From CALKXV01 sp965228905 (GTDB lineage: Bacteria > Pseudomonadota > Alphaproteobacteria > Rhodobacterales > Rhodobacteraceae), in contig CBDDII010000002.1 of the NCBI GenBank assembly GCA_965228905.1, positions 496,001 through 560,000 on the forward strand: a stretch of DNA of 64,000 bases, in the 5' to 3' direction. The position numbers and the translations under genes were made by a program. Below are positions 9,008-17,572 of this stretch, piece by piece. A model generated the notes under the pieces. The model was not told where the DNA came from, made no database searches, and saw nothing but the letters and a program-made list of their open reading frames with translations. Position 1 is the stretch's first letter. Each line of letters opens with the position of its first letter.

Positions 9008-9179
9008 GGACAGGCTCTCTTCCGTTGGACGGGTTGTTTCCTTTCATATGCCTCTCAGCCGCGCATCCCGCAAGAGGCAGGAAAGCGACAGGCTTCGCTT
9101 GCCGGGGCGCGGGGTTTGGCCTAAAGAGACCGGCATTCCGCAAAAACTCCCTGAATGCGGGCAATTTCCCGAGGTCCAG

Positions 9180-9941
9180 ATGGCACGTCGCAAGAAAGTT
9201 TACGAAGGCAAGGCCAAGATTCTTTATGAAGGCCCCGAACCCGGCACGCTTGTCCAGTATTTCAAGGACGACGCCACCGCGTTCAACGCCCAGAAAAAAG
9301 ACGTGATCGACGGCAAGGGCGTGCTGAACAACCGCCTATCGGAGTTTTTCATGAAGGGTCTGGCGCAGATCGGTGTGCCGACGCACTTCATCAAGCGTAT
9401 CAACATGCGCGAGCAGTTAATCCGCTCGGTCGAGATCATCCCGCTGGAAGTCATCGTGCGCAATTATGCCGCAGGTACGCTCTCGCAGCGCCTCGGCCTC
9501 GAAGAAGGCACGCTTCTGCCGCGCCCCATCGTCGAATTCTGCCTCAAGGACGACGCCCTTGGCGATCCTCTCGTGTCGGAAGAACACATCATCGCCTTCG
9601 GCTGGGCCACCCAGCAGGATCTGGATGACATGGTCGCCCTCGCGCTCCGCGTAAACGATTTCATGTCGGGCTGCATGCTGGCGGTCGGCATCAAGCTGGT
9701 CGATTTCAAGATCGAGATCGGCCGCGTCTGGGACGGCGATTTCCAGCGCCTGATCGTCGCCGACGAGATCAGCCCGGATTCCTGCCGCCTTTGGGATATG
9801 GAAACGGGCCAGAAGCTCGACAAGGACGTGTTCCGCCGCGATCTGGGCAACCTCGCCGACGCCTATACCGAAGTGGCCCGCCGCCTTGGCGTCCTGCCAT
9901 CGAACGTCACCCACACGACAAAGCCGACGCTGATCAACTGA
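9180..9941 (+). CDS. purC: SAICAR synthetase
   Basis: A 253-residue enzyme that joins aspartate to CAIR with ATP to give SAICAR in de novo purine synthesis. Visible motifs are KVYEGKAKILYE at the N terminus, the LIVRNYAAGTLSQR-like segment (VIVRNYAAGTLSQR) and DEISPDSCRLWD near residue 200, all highly characteristic. The frame is open upstream, but the start MARRKKVYEG is the family start and has GAGG at 9171-9174. It is followed 66 bp later by purS; the two are probably cotranscribed. Confidence 0.97.
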   Translation: MARRKKVYEGKAKILYEGPEPGTLVQYFKDDATAFNAQKKDVIDGKGVLNNRLSEFFMKGLAQIGVPTHFIKRINMREQLIRSVEIIPLEVIVRNYAAGTLSQRLGLEEGTLLPRPIVEFCLKDDALGDPLVSEEHIIAFGWATQQDLDDMVALALRVNDFMSGCMLAVGIKLVDFKIEIGRVWDGDFQRLIVADEISPDSCRLWDMETGQKLDKDVFRRDLGNLADAYTEVARRLGVLPSNVTHTTKPTLIN

Positions 9942-10007
9942 CGCGCGCGGGTTGGACAAGGCCTGCGAATCCGGTTTTAAAGCCTCAAGGCCACAAGGGA
10001 GCGGACC

Positions 10008-10247
10008 ATGAAAGCGCGCGTTCACATCATGCTGAAAAACGGTGTCCTCGACCCGCAGGGCGAGGCGGTGCGCCACGCGCTTGGCTCGCTTGGTTTCGAG
10101 GGTGTCGATGGCGTGCGTCAGGGCAAGGTGATCGAGCTTGATCTGGCCGAAACCGACGCCGCCAGGGCCGAGGCGGAAGTAACCAGAATGTGCGAGGCGC
10201 TTCTGGCCAACACTGTCATCGAAAGCTACGCGGTGGAGTTGGTCTGA
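10008..10247 (+). CDS. purS: Phosphoribosylformylglycinamidine synthase subunit PurS
   Basis: A 79-residue PurS, the small dimeric subunit that bridges PurL and PurQ in the three-part FGAM synthetase. MKARVHIMLKNGVLDPQGEAV and the following LGFEGVDGVRQGKVIEL are typical. An AAGGGAG ribosome site lies just before the start. Its TGA overlaps the ATG of a zinc alcohol dehydrogenase (TGATG), which is unusual because purQ normally follows; here purQ lies 1.7 kb further on. purL is not in the window. Confidence 0.95.
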   Translation: MKARVHIMLKNGVLDPQGEAVRHALGSLGFEGVDGVRQGKVIELDLAETDAARAEAEVTRMCEALLANTVIESYAVELV

Positions 10248-11284
10248 TGCGCGCAGCGGTTCTGAGGGAATACAACGCCCCGCTCTCCATCGAAAACATT
10301 GCCGAGCCTGACTGCCCCGACGACGGTGTCGTCCTGAAGGTTCTGGCATGCGGCGTCTGCCGCAGCGACTGGCACGGCTGGGTCGGCGAGCATCCCCGTG
10401 TGAAACCCGGCCAGATCGGTGGTCATGAATACTGCGGCGAAGTGGTCTCGGCTGGCCCGAATGCAACCTTTGCCGTCGGTGATCGCGTGATCGCGCCTTT
10501 CATCCTTGCCTGCGGCACCTGCCCGCAATGCCGTTCGGGCGCAAGCAACACCTGCCTTGACCAGCGCCTGCCGGGCTTCATCGAACCGGGTGCCTTTGCC
10601 GAATTCGTCGCGGTGCCGCGCGATCACAACCTGGCCCGTTTGCCTGAAGACATGTCGCCCACGCTGGCCGCCGCGCTTGGTTGCCGCGTGACCACCGCAT
10701 GGCACGCCCTGACGGGCCGCGCCGCTCTCCAACCCGGCGAATGGCTGGCCGTGCATGGCACCGGCGGCATCGGCCTCGCCGCGATGCTTCTGGGCCGCGC
10801 CCTGGGCGCCCGTGTCATCGTCACCGACATCGTGGATGAAAAACTCGCCCATGCGAAACAACTCGGCGCCGATGAGACCGTCAATGCCGCATCCGGCGAC
10901 AGTGCCGAGATGATCCGCGAAATCACCGGCGGCGGCGCGCATGTCTCTGTCGAGGCCCTTGGTTTCCCTGCAACCGTCGCCGCCAGCCTTGCCTGCCTCC
11001 GGCCCCTTGGCCGTCACGTTCAGGTCGGCATGCCAATCGGCCATCACGCGGTGCAAGAGGTCAACCTGAACACCGTCTACATGGGCAACCTTGCCCTTTA
11101 CGGCACGCGCGGAATGCCCGCACACCGCTACCCATCGTTGTTGAACCTGATCGAGGGCGGGCTGGTCGATCTTTCCCCGATTGTTGCCCGCGAAGTGGCG
11201 CTTTCGGATGCCAGCGCCGAACTCGCCGCTTTCAACGGGCCGACACCACCCGGCGTTGCGGTCATCACCGATTTCACCGCTTAG
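10247..11284 (+). CDS. Zinc-dependent alcohol dehydrogenase
   Basis: A 345-residue medium-chain dehydrogenase/reductase. Catalytic zinc ligands are visible in CGVCRSDWHGW and GGHEYCGEV; the structural zinc site is CGTCPQCRSGASNTC. The cofactor loop GTGGIGLAAM (about residue 170) followed by IVTDI with an acidic residue suggests NAD(H). The substrate is unknown; relatives oxidise simple alcohols or formaldehyde adducts. The chosen start MRAAVLREYN overlaps the purS stop (TGATG), implying translational coupling to a purine gene with which it has no known link. The 3' end overlaps the antisense membrane protein by 11 bases. Confidence 0.88.
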   Translation: MRAAVLREYNAPLSIENIAEPDCPDDGVVLKVLACGVCRSDWHGWVGEHPRVKPGQIGGHEYCGEVVSAGPNATFAVGDRVIAPFILACGTCPQCRSGASNTCLDQRLPGFIEPGAFAEFVAVPRDHNLARLPEDMSPTLAAALGCRVTTAWHALTGRAALQPGEWLAVHGTGGIGLAAMLLGRALGARVIVTDIVDEKLAHAKQLGADETVNAASGDSAEMIREITGGGAHVSVEALGFPATVAASLACLRPLGRHVQVGMPIGHHAVQEVNLNTVYMGNLALYGTRGMPAHRYPSLLNLIEGGLVDLSPIVAREVALSDASAELAAFNGPTPPGVAVITDFTA

Positions 11285-11828
11285 AAACCGGCGCGTTCAT
11301 CTTCTTTTGCATCCGGCGCACGGCCCAGGCGGCCAGTGCAGCCGGGTTGGCTTCCACCGCATCCGAGTCGGGGCGGAACGGCTTGGGTGGTGCCAACCCG
11401 TACTTTATCGCCTGAAAACAAACGACTATATTGATGATGATTGTGGCCGCAGCCATGATCGGATCTGCAAAGGGGGATGCGCCGTCTGCCAGCAGCCACG
11501 AGGGTACCGCCACGGCGAACATGATGGCAGAGGCCAGACTGGCAAAGATCACGGTATAGACAAGGTGCCAATTTTTGAACCGTTTGCGGTGGGCCTCCAG
11601 ATCGTCGTGAAGCATGTGTATGAAGGGCGGGCCATTGCCCTTGCAGGCCTGCTGCGCGGCAAAGAACGTCAGGATGAACGGCACGTAGATCAGGAATCCG
11701 GATGCGGTCACGTCACGAAACACGGGGCGAGCCACCAGGGCCAGCACCACCAGACAGGCCAGCATCAATAGCAGCCCGGCAACAAAGACCATCACGAAGG
11801 CCCAGAAGGGGTTGTAACGCATTTCCAT
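11274..11828 (-). CDS. Hypothetical four-helix membrane protein
   Basis: I do not recognise a characterised family. The 184-residue protein has four clear hydrophobic segments (about residues 9-33, 43-60, 86-110 and 122-143) and a basic, soluble C-terminal tail ending in RRMQKKMNAPVSKR. Both ends are probably cytoplasmic. It lies antisense between the alcohol dehydrogenase and purQ, splitting the purine gene set. Its start has a GGAG-type site just upstream. It could be a small transporter-like or ABZJ_00895-like membrane protein, but this is a guess. Confidence 0.7.
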   Translation of the reverse strand: MEMRYNPFWAFVMVFVAGLLLMLACLVVLALVARPVFRDVTASGFLIYVPFILTFFAAQQACKGNGPPFIHMLHDDLEAHRKRFKNWHLVYTVIFASLASAIMFAVAVPSWLLADGASPFADPIMAAATIIINIVVCFQAIKYGLAPPKPFRPDSDAVEANPAALAAWAVRRMQKKMNAPVSKR

Positions 11829-11948
11829 GTGCCGCTCCTTTCCTCAGCCGAAACTCGCTTAACTTTCGGGCCAAAATGCGGCGCACTCTTGAGTTTTCGC
11901 GGGGTTTGCCCCAAGGAAACGACACACCAGATTTAGGAGCTTTGCGCC

Positions 11949-12617
11949 ATGAAAGCCGCCGTTCTCGTCTTCCCCGGTTCCAACTGCGACCGCGATCTTG
12001 CCGTGGCCTTCCGCGCCGCCGGTTTTGACGTCGACATGGTCTGGCACAAGGACACCGAATTGCCGAAAGGCGTCGATATCGTCGGCGTGCCCGGCGGGTT
12101 TTCCTTTGGCGATTACCTCCGCTGCGGGGCCATCGCGGCCCGCTCGCCGATTGTCGCGGCCTTGCGCCAACACGTCCAGGCGGGCGGCTATGCCATCGGC
12201 ATCTGCAACGGCTTCCAGGTGCTTCTGGAAACCGGCCTTTTGCCCGGTGCCCTGATGCGCAATGCGGGACTGAAATTCATCTGCAAGCCGGTTGAACTCG
12301 AAGTGGCGACAACCGCCTCCGATTTCACCGCGGGCTATGGTGGCGATGCAACCGTCACATTCCCCGTCGCCCATCACGATGGCAACTACCAGGCGACCGA
12401 CGAAATTCGCACAGCCCTCCAGGCCGAAGATCGGATTGCCTTCCGTTACGGCGACGATCTGAATGGGTCCACCGACCGGATCGCCGGCATCCTTTCGGAG
12501 AACCGCCGCGTTCTTGGCCTTATGCCGCACCCCGAACGGGCCGCCGATCCCGCAACCGGCATGACCGATGGCGTGGCAATGTTCCGCTCGCTCGCCGGTG
12601 CCGTTGTGGACGCTTGA
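11949..12617 (+). CDS. purQ: Phosphoribosylformylglycinamidine synthase subunit PurQ
   Basis: A 222-residue class I glutamine amidotransferase that supplies ammonia to PurL in the fourth step of purine synthesis. The N-terminal AAVLVFPGSNCDRDL, the nucleophile-elbow cysteine in GICNGFQVLLETGLLPGAL, and the C-terminal GLMPHPERA with its catalytic histidine and glutamate are all intact. An AGGAG site lies 7-9 bases before the ATG. It is separated from purS by an alcohol dehydrogenase and an antisense membrane gene, so it probably has its own promoter between 11829 and 11948. Confidence 0.96.
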   Translation: MKAAVLVFPGSNCDRDLAVAFRAAGFDVDMVWHKDTELPKGVDIVGVPGGFSFGDYLRCGAIAARSPIVAALRQHVQAGGYAIGICNGFQVLLETGLLPGALMRNAGLKFICKPVELEVATTASDFTAGYGGDATVTFPVAHHDGNYQATDEIRTALQAEDRIAFRYGDDLNGSTDRIAGILSENRRVLGLMPHPERAADPATGMTDGVAMFRSLAGAVVDA

Positions 12618-12648
12618 GCGGCGACGTTCCAGCCTCTAGGCTTGGTGT

Positions 12649-14394
12649 ATGAGCGACCTTCCCGATAAATCCGGCGGCCAGCCCTGGTCTTTGCGGCTGG
12701 CGATGGTCGTCTTGATCGCGATTGGAGCGGGACTGGTCTGGTGGACGAACCACTATTTGACCGAGCGTTTCACCGAAACGACACGGTCGCGGGCCGAGGT
12801 GCGGCTGGCGCTTTATTCCGGAAACATCCTGTCCGAGCTTCAGCGCAACCAGATCGTGCCACAGCTTCTGGCCCGCGATCCGACGCTGATCGGGGCCTTG
12901 AACTCGGGCGATTTCTCGCAATCCTCGCAACGCCTGATCGAGTACCGCGACGAGATCGCCGCCGAGGGCATGTTGCTGATGGACGGTGAGGGACGCGCCG
13001 TCGCGGCCACGGACCGTGCGCTGATCGGCTCGATCCACCGGGCCGAGCCTTACTATGTCGAAGCAACCCGCTCGAACGACACCGTTTTCACCACCAGCGT
13101 GCTGGAATCCGGCGCCCGCGTCTTTGCCTATTCGCGCAAGATCGAAGCCCAGGGCACGTTGATCGGTGTCATCATGGTCGAGGTTGACCTGAAGAAATTC
13201 GAAAGCTCCTGGGCCGGGTTCACCGATGCGGTGATCGTCGCGGACAGCGAAGCGCAGATCATTCTGGCGACCGAAGCACGTTGGCGCGGCCTGACCGAGG
13301 AAGAGGCGCTTTCAGTCCGGCCTGCGCAATCGGCCATAGAACGCGCCTTCCATGCGACGGCCAGATGGGGGGCCTTGCCCGCAGATGCCTACCTTCAGGG
13401 CGAAGCGGTGATGCGCCAGGAAACCCGGATCGGGTTCCAGGGGTGGCGGATCACCTCGTTCACGACCTATGCCGGGGTGCGCGAAAGGGTGAATGCGGTG
13501 CTTGCGCTCGAGATCATGGCGATCGCGATTCTGATGACGCTGGTCTTTTACGCCGCCAGCCGGAAGGCCACGTCGCGCCTGCGATTCTTCCAGCGCGAAT
13601 CGGCTGAACTCCGCCAGCTTAACGCTGCCTTGCAGCGGGAAATCGCCGAACGGGAAAAGGCCGAGAGGCACCTTGAGGTGGCTGAACAGACGCTCCAGCA
13701 GTCGTCGAAACTGGCCGCCCTGGGCGAGATGTCGGCCGCCGTCAGCCACGAGTTGAACCAGCCCCTTGCGGCGATGAAGACATACCTTGCCGGGGCCAAG
13801 CTCCTCTTGCAACGCCACCGCTCGGACGAAGCCTTGTCCTCCTTCCAGCGGATCGACGATCTGATCGAACGGATGGGGGCGATTACCCGCCAATTGAAGT
13901 CCTATGCGCGCAAGGGCGGAGACGCATTCGAGCCTGTAGACGTTAGGAAAAGCGTATCTTCGGCCCTTTCGATGATGGAGCCGCAATTGCGCCGTGGCGA
14001 CATCGAAATCGACGCCTCTTTGCCGCGCGATCCGGTGATGATCGAGGCCGACCGCATCCGACTTGAACAGGTTCTGGTCAACCTTTTGCGCAACGCCATC
14101 GACGCCACCAGGGCCACGCCTGACCCCAAGGTGAAACTGCTTTTGACCGTCGGCGACGAAGTGCTGATAACGGTGCGCGACAATGGTGCCGGCATCGAAG
14201 ATCTCGAGAATTTGTTCGAGCCGTTCTATACTACGAAAGCGCCTGGTGACGGTGTCGGTCTGGGGCTTGCCATTTCCTCCGGTATCGTGAACGACCTTGG
14301 CGGCCGTCTGACTGCGAGGAACAGCAGCGACGGGGGGGCAGTTTTTGAAATCATCCTGCCGCTGGCACCGGCAAAGACCAGGGCCGCGGAATGA
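12649..14394 (+). CDS. dctB: DctB-type sensor histidine kinase
   Basis: A 581-residue membrane kinase. Two membrane segments (about residues 18-37 and 285-307) flank a periplasmic double-Cache/PAS-like sensor, the arrangement that binds C4-dicarboxylates in DctB. A coiled segment (LRQLNAALQREIAEREKAE) leads to the H box SHELNQPLAAMKTYL, N box NLLRNAIDAT, and G boxes DNGAGI and GVGLGLAIS. It should phosphorylate the adjacent response regulator, whose ATG overlaps its stop by 4 bases. No TRAP or DctA transporter gene is in the window, so the target is elsewhere and the dicarboxylate role is an inference from homology. Confidence 0.85.
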   Translation: MSDLPDKSGGQPWSLRLAMVVLIAIGAGLVWWTNHYLTERFTETTRSRAEVRLALYSGNILSELQRNQIVPQLLARDPTLIGALNSGDFSQSSQRLIEYRDEIAAEGMLLMDGEGRAVAATDRALIGSIHRAEPYYVEATRSNDTVFTTSVLESGARVFAYSRKIEAQGTLIGVIMVEVDLKKFESSWAGFTDAVIVADSEAQIILATEARWRGLTEEEALSVRPAQSAIERAFHATARWGALPADAYLQGEAVMRQETRIGFQGWRITSFTTYAGVRERVNAVLALEIMAIAILMTLVFYAASRKATSRLRFFQRESAELRQLNAALQREIAEREKAERHLEVAEQTLQQSSKLAALGEMSAAVSHELNQPLAAMKTYLAGAKLLLQRHRSDEALSSFQRIDDLIERMGAITRQLKSYARKGGDAFEPVDVRKSVSSALSMMEPQLRRGDIEIDASLPRDPVMIEADRIRLEQVLVNLLRNAIDATRATPDPKVKLLLTVGDEVLITVRDNGAGIEDLENLFEPFYTTKAPGDGVGLGLAISSGIVNDLGGRLTARNSSDGGAVFEIILPLAPAKTRAAE

Positions 14395-15746
14395 CAGATG
14401 GAGTTGGTAAGATGACGCAGGCAATGAAAGTCGCGATCGTCGATGATGAACAGGACATGCGCCAGTCGATCAGCCAGTGGCTGGCGCTTTCGGGATTCGA
14501 CACCGAAACCTACGGCAGCGCCGAGGACGCGCTGAAGGCCCTGACGCCGGATTTTCCGGGCGTGGTGGTCAGCGACATCAAGATGCCCGGCATGGATGGC
14601 ATGGGCTTTCTGAAACGTCTGATGAGCGTCGACAGCGCTCTTCCGGTCATCATGATAACTGGTCACGGCGATGTGCCGATGGCGGTCGAAGCGATGCAGG
14701 TTGGGGCGTTCGATTTCCTTGAAAAGCCCTTCAACCCCGACAAGATGACCGAACTGGCGAAAAAGGCCGCCAATGCCCGCCGCCTGACGCTGGACAACCG
14801 CGCGCTGCGCCGCGAACTTTCCGACGGCACCGGTCTGATGCAGAAACTGATCGGCGCCTCGCCCGTGATGGAACGTCTGCGCGAAGACATCCTTGATCTG
14901 GGCCAGGCCGACGGTCACGTGCTGATCGAAGGCGAAACCGGCACCGGCAAGACGTTGGTGGCCCATGCGCTCCACGCGGTCGGCGCGAAGGCCGGCAAGA
15001 AATTCGTCCTGTTCTCCTGTGCCGCGCACGAGGAAAGCACGCTCGCCGCCCGCCTGTTCGGCCCGATGGAAGAGGGCGGTCAACTCCCCCTTCTGGAAGA
15101 GGCCCGCGGCGGCACGCTGGTGCTGGAAGACATCGAAGCCCTGCCGCAGACTCTGCAAGCGCGGCTTCTGACCTGGATGAACGACCAGGGAACGCCCGCC
15201 GAAACCCGCATTGTCGCGATCTGCAACCTGCAAGAGGCCGGTCGCACCTGCGAAGATGCCCTGCGCCCCGATCTGTTCTACCGCCTTGCCGCGATGAAGA
15301 TCACGCTGCCACCGCTGCGCCAGCGCGGCGAAGACATCCTGATGCTGTTCCAGCAATTCTCGGACCAATACGCAGATGAATACGGCTGCGAAACGCCCGA
15401 GGTCTCGGCGCAGGAAGCCGCCCAACTTTTGCAGGCCCCGTGGCCCGGCAACATCCGCCAGTTGATCAACATCGCCGAACGCGCGGTGCTGCAATCCCGG
15501 CGCGGCTCGGGCACCATCGCGTCGCTTTTGATGGCCGATAACGAAGAAGCCGCCGACATGACGGTGACGACCGAGGGCAAGCCCCTGAAGGAATACGTGG
15601 AAGCCTTCGAGCGGATGTTGATCGACAACACCATGCGCCGCCATCGCGGTTCCATCGTCAACGTGATGGACGAACTTTGCCTGCCCCGCCGGACCCTGAA
15701 CGAAAAGATGGCGAAATACGGGCTGCAACGCTCGGATTATCTCTGA
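14391..15746 (+). CDS. dctD: DctD-type response regulator lacking GAFTGA
   Basis: A 451-residue regulator with receiver (phospho-acceptor Asp in VVVSDIKMPGMDG, Lys in LEKPF), AAA+ and Fis-like helix-turn-helix domains (GSIVNVMDELCLPRRTLNEK). The Walker A motif GETGTGKT (residues 181-188) is intact. However, after LFG (222-224) the sequence runs PMEEGGQLPLLEEA with no GAFTGA loop, and the Walker B pair reads Glu246-Asp247 where the family has Asp-Glu. So it probably cannot activate sigma-54 polymerase in the classical way. Start at 14391 overlaps dctB (ATGA); MTQAMKV at 14412, with GGAG upstream, is an equally good start. Confidence 0.85.
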   Translation: MTDGVGKMTQAMKVAIVDDEQDMRQSISQWLALSGFDTETYGSAEDALKALTPDFPGVVVSDIKMPGMDGMGFLKRLMSVDSALPVIMITGHGDVPMAVEAMQVGAFDFLEKPFNPDKMTELAKKAANARRLTLDNRALRRELSDGTGLMQKLIGASPVMERLREDILDLGQADGHVLIEGETGTGKTLVAHALHAVGAKAGKKFVLFSCAAHEESTLAARLFGPMEEGGQLPLLEEARGGTLVLEDIEALPQTLQARLLTWMNDQGTPAETRIVAICNLQEAGRTCEDALRPDLFYRLAAMKITLPPLRQRGEDILMLFQQFSDQYADEYGCETPEVSAQEAAQLLQAPWPGNIRQLINIAERAVLQSRRGSGTIASLLMADNEEAADMTVTTEGKPLKEYVEAFERMLIDNTMRRHRGSIVNVMDELCLPRRTLNEKMAKYGLQRSDYL

Positions 15747-15753
15747 AAAACGA

Positions 15754-15783
15754 AACCCGGCGGAGAGATTTCCCCGCCGGGTT
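15754..15783. terminator. Bidirectional terminator between dctD and the methyltransferase
   Basis: A 10-bp perfect stem (AACCCGGCGG / CCGCCGGGTT) with a 10-base loop sits in the 44-bp gap between two convergent genes. A-rich and T-rich flanks on both sides are short. It probably ends both transcripts. Confidence 0.75.
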
Positions 15784-15790
15784 CCCGATT

Positions 15791-16738
15791 TCACGCCGCT
15801 GCAGGCTGCGCCACGTGATGCGCCGCGCAGCCGATATGACGGTGATCGCTGCCGCAGCATCCGCCGATCAGCCGCAGGTTCGGCAACATCCCTGCAAGGT
15901 CGCGGTAAAGCGTTCCGAATTCATCCGGATTGCCGTCGTCCAGTTCCTCCGCCTCATCCAGTTCCGCATGGCTCATGCGCGAGGCATTCGCGCGGATGCC
16001 GCCGATCCGCGCCGTCCAATCACCCCGCAATTTGCCCGAGAAGTGATCGGGATGCGCACAGTTCACCATGTAGAACAGGGGCGCATTTTCCGTCGCCGCA
16101 TCGGTCTCGGCGATTGCGTCGGGAAGGCTCTGACCGTTCGGCAGATACCCGTCGGTCTCTGTCGTAAAGCTCACCACGACTGGCAATCCCTGATCCACGG
16201 CGGCCCGAACAATGCCGATGGCCTCGCCCGTGTGGGTCATCGTGACGGCGCTGATCATCTCGGCACCTTCCTCGGCCATCCAACGGATCTGCTTGGCGTG
16301 GATCGCCTCTGCATCCTCTGCCGACCAAAGCCGGTCCGGCGCATAACCGTCACCCGCCGGGCCAACGGCACCGTTGACGATGATCGGCAAATCGTCGGTC
16401 TGATATTTGCTTTTCAGGTTCACGGCATAGGCCGTCGCCGCGCGTGTCGCGAGTTCCATCGCGACCTCGTCACGGCCGACGGTTTCGGCCCAAAAGGCCC
16501 CGGAACGCCATGTGGCCGTATCCAGCACAAAGCCGGTGCCGGCCTCTTCGGCCAGCGCGATGTAACGCTCGAAATACCGGGTCAGCGCGGCCAGCCCCGC
16601 CTCGGTCTCCAACGCCTGGAAAGACGCAAAGTGCGGCAGGTCGATGCCCTCGTGAAAAATGATGCAGGTTTCCAACCCACCGTCCGCCAACCAGGGACGG
16701 TCAGCGTTCAGGAGCGCATTGGTGCTTGATGTTTTCAT
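15791..16738 (-). CDS. Homocysteine S-methyltransferase family protein
   Basis: A 315-residue zinc enzyme of the homocysteine S-methyltransferase (Hcy-binding, pfam02574-type) family. Residues near the N terminus give LADGGLETCIIF; the zinc-binding cysteines are in MVNCAHPDHF and the C-terminal GGCCGSDHRHI. These enzymes methylate homocysteine to methionine from S-methylmethionine, S-adenosylmethionine or betaine; the donor here is unknown. A TetR regulator is transcribed divergently across about 220 bp with a palindrome, which suggests local control. There are no folate or cobalamin domains. Confidence 0.88.
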   Translation of the reverse strand: MKTSSTNALLNADRPWLADGGLETCIIFHEGIDLPHFASFQALETEAGLAALTRYFERYIALAEEAGTGFVLDTATWRSGAFWAETVGRDEVAMELATRAATAYAVNLKSKYQTDDLPIIVNGAVGPAGDGYAPDRLWSAEDAEAIHAKQIRWMAEEGAEMISAVTMTHTGEAIGIVRAAVDQGLPVVVSFTTETDGYLPNGQSLPDAIAETDAATENAPLFYMVNCAHPDHFSGKLRGDWTARIGGIRANASRMSHAELDEAEELDDGNPDEFGTLYRDLAGMLPNLRLIGGCCGSDHRHIGCAAHHVAQPAAA

Positions 16739-16960
16739 TGTTCAGTCTCCTTGATCGAATGCCGGGAAACTGAAGTATCGCTTGAAAATTTGATAGTTGT
16801 CTCGCGGTATAGTCGTCGGGATTTCGAAATTCCGCAATCTTACCATCACCTTGCGTGCCGCGCATATTGCTTGGTATCTTTCGGGCCAGCAACAAACTAG
16901 ACTCTCGGTACAGTCAGACTTGGCGCTGATGAACGCGCGGCCAGCTTCATGGGGTGGGAA
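16739..16960. promoter_or_regulatory. Methyltransferase/TetR divergent control region
   Basis: The gap contains a near-perfect palindrome GGGATTTCGAAATTCC (16818-16833, with a perfect 10-bp core ATTTCGAAAT). TetR regulators usually bind such sites in their own divergent promoters, so this is the best operator candidate. No binding evidence is available from the sequence itself. Confidence 0.5.
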
Positions 16961-17572
16961 ATGGCAACGGATACGCGAACTCGGATCATGGACGTGGCGC
17001 AGGATGCGATCCTGACCAAAGGCTTCGATGGCACCTCCATCGAGGAAATCGTCGCGGGCGCTGAAATCACGAAAGGCGGGTTCTTTTACCACTTCCAGGA
17101 TAAAAGCGCCCTCGCGCTGGCGTTGATCGAACGCCATGTCGAAGTCGAAGACGCGATATTCGATGATCTCTTTGCTCGTGCGCAGGATCTCAGCGACGAC
17201 CCCCTGCACGCCGCGCTGATTGCCCTGAAGCTGCTTGCGGAACTTTTGCACGACATGCCGGGCGGTCATCCGGGCTGTATCATCGCCACCGCCGCCTATC
17301 AGGAAAGACTGTTCGACAAGAAAGTCCGCGAAGCGAACCGGCAGGCCGTCCTGGGCTGGCGCAAAAGGTTTCGCGACATGTTCGATGAAATCGCCGAAAC
17401 CTATCCGCCTAACGACAAGGTCGATTTCGACGCGCTGGCCGATTTCGTCAGTACGGTCGTCGAAGGTGGCATCGTCATGGCGCGGTCGCTCGACGATCCT
17501 CGGGCGGCGGGCGATCAGGTGCTCTTGCTCAGAAGTTATGTAAAGCTCTTGTTCACGCCGCGAGGCCACTAG
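16961..17572 (+). CDS. TetR-family transcriptional regulator
   Basis: A 203-residue TetR-type repressor. The helix-turn-helix occupies about residues 8-52 (GFDGTSIEEIVAGAEITKGGFFYHF), followed by an all-helical ligand domain with a TetR_C-like segment HDMPGGHPGCIIATAAYQE. I start it at the ATG at 16961, which has GGGGTGGG 3-9 bases upstream; an in-frame ATG at 16949 would add four residues and has no such site. It diverges from a homocysteine S-methyltransferase-like gene that it may control. Confidence 0.88.
   Translation: MATDTRTRIMDVAQDAILTKGFDGTSIEEIVAGAEITKGGFFYHFQDKSALALALIERHVEVEDAIFDDLFARAQDLSDDPLHAALIALKLLAELLHDMPGGHPGCIIATAAYQERLFDKKVREANRQAVLGWRKRFRDMFDEIAETYPPNDKVDFDALADFVSTVVEGGIVMARSLDDPRAAGDQVLLLRSYVKLLFTPRGH

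Noticed and set aside
14226..15860. A 544-codon minus-strand frame opposite dctD
   Set aside because: It runs across the dctB-dctD junction and a terminator, and has no domain; dctD has complete domains.
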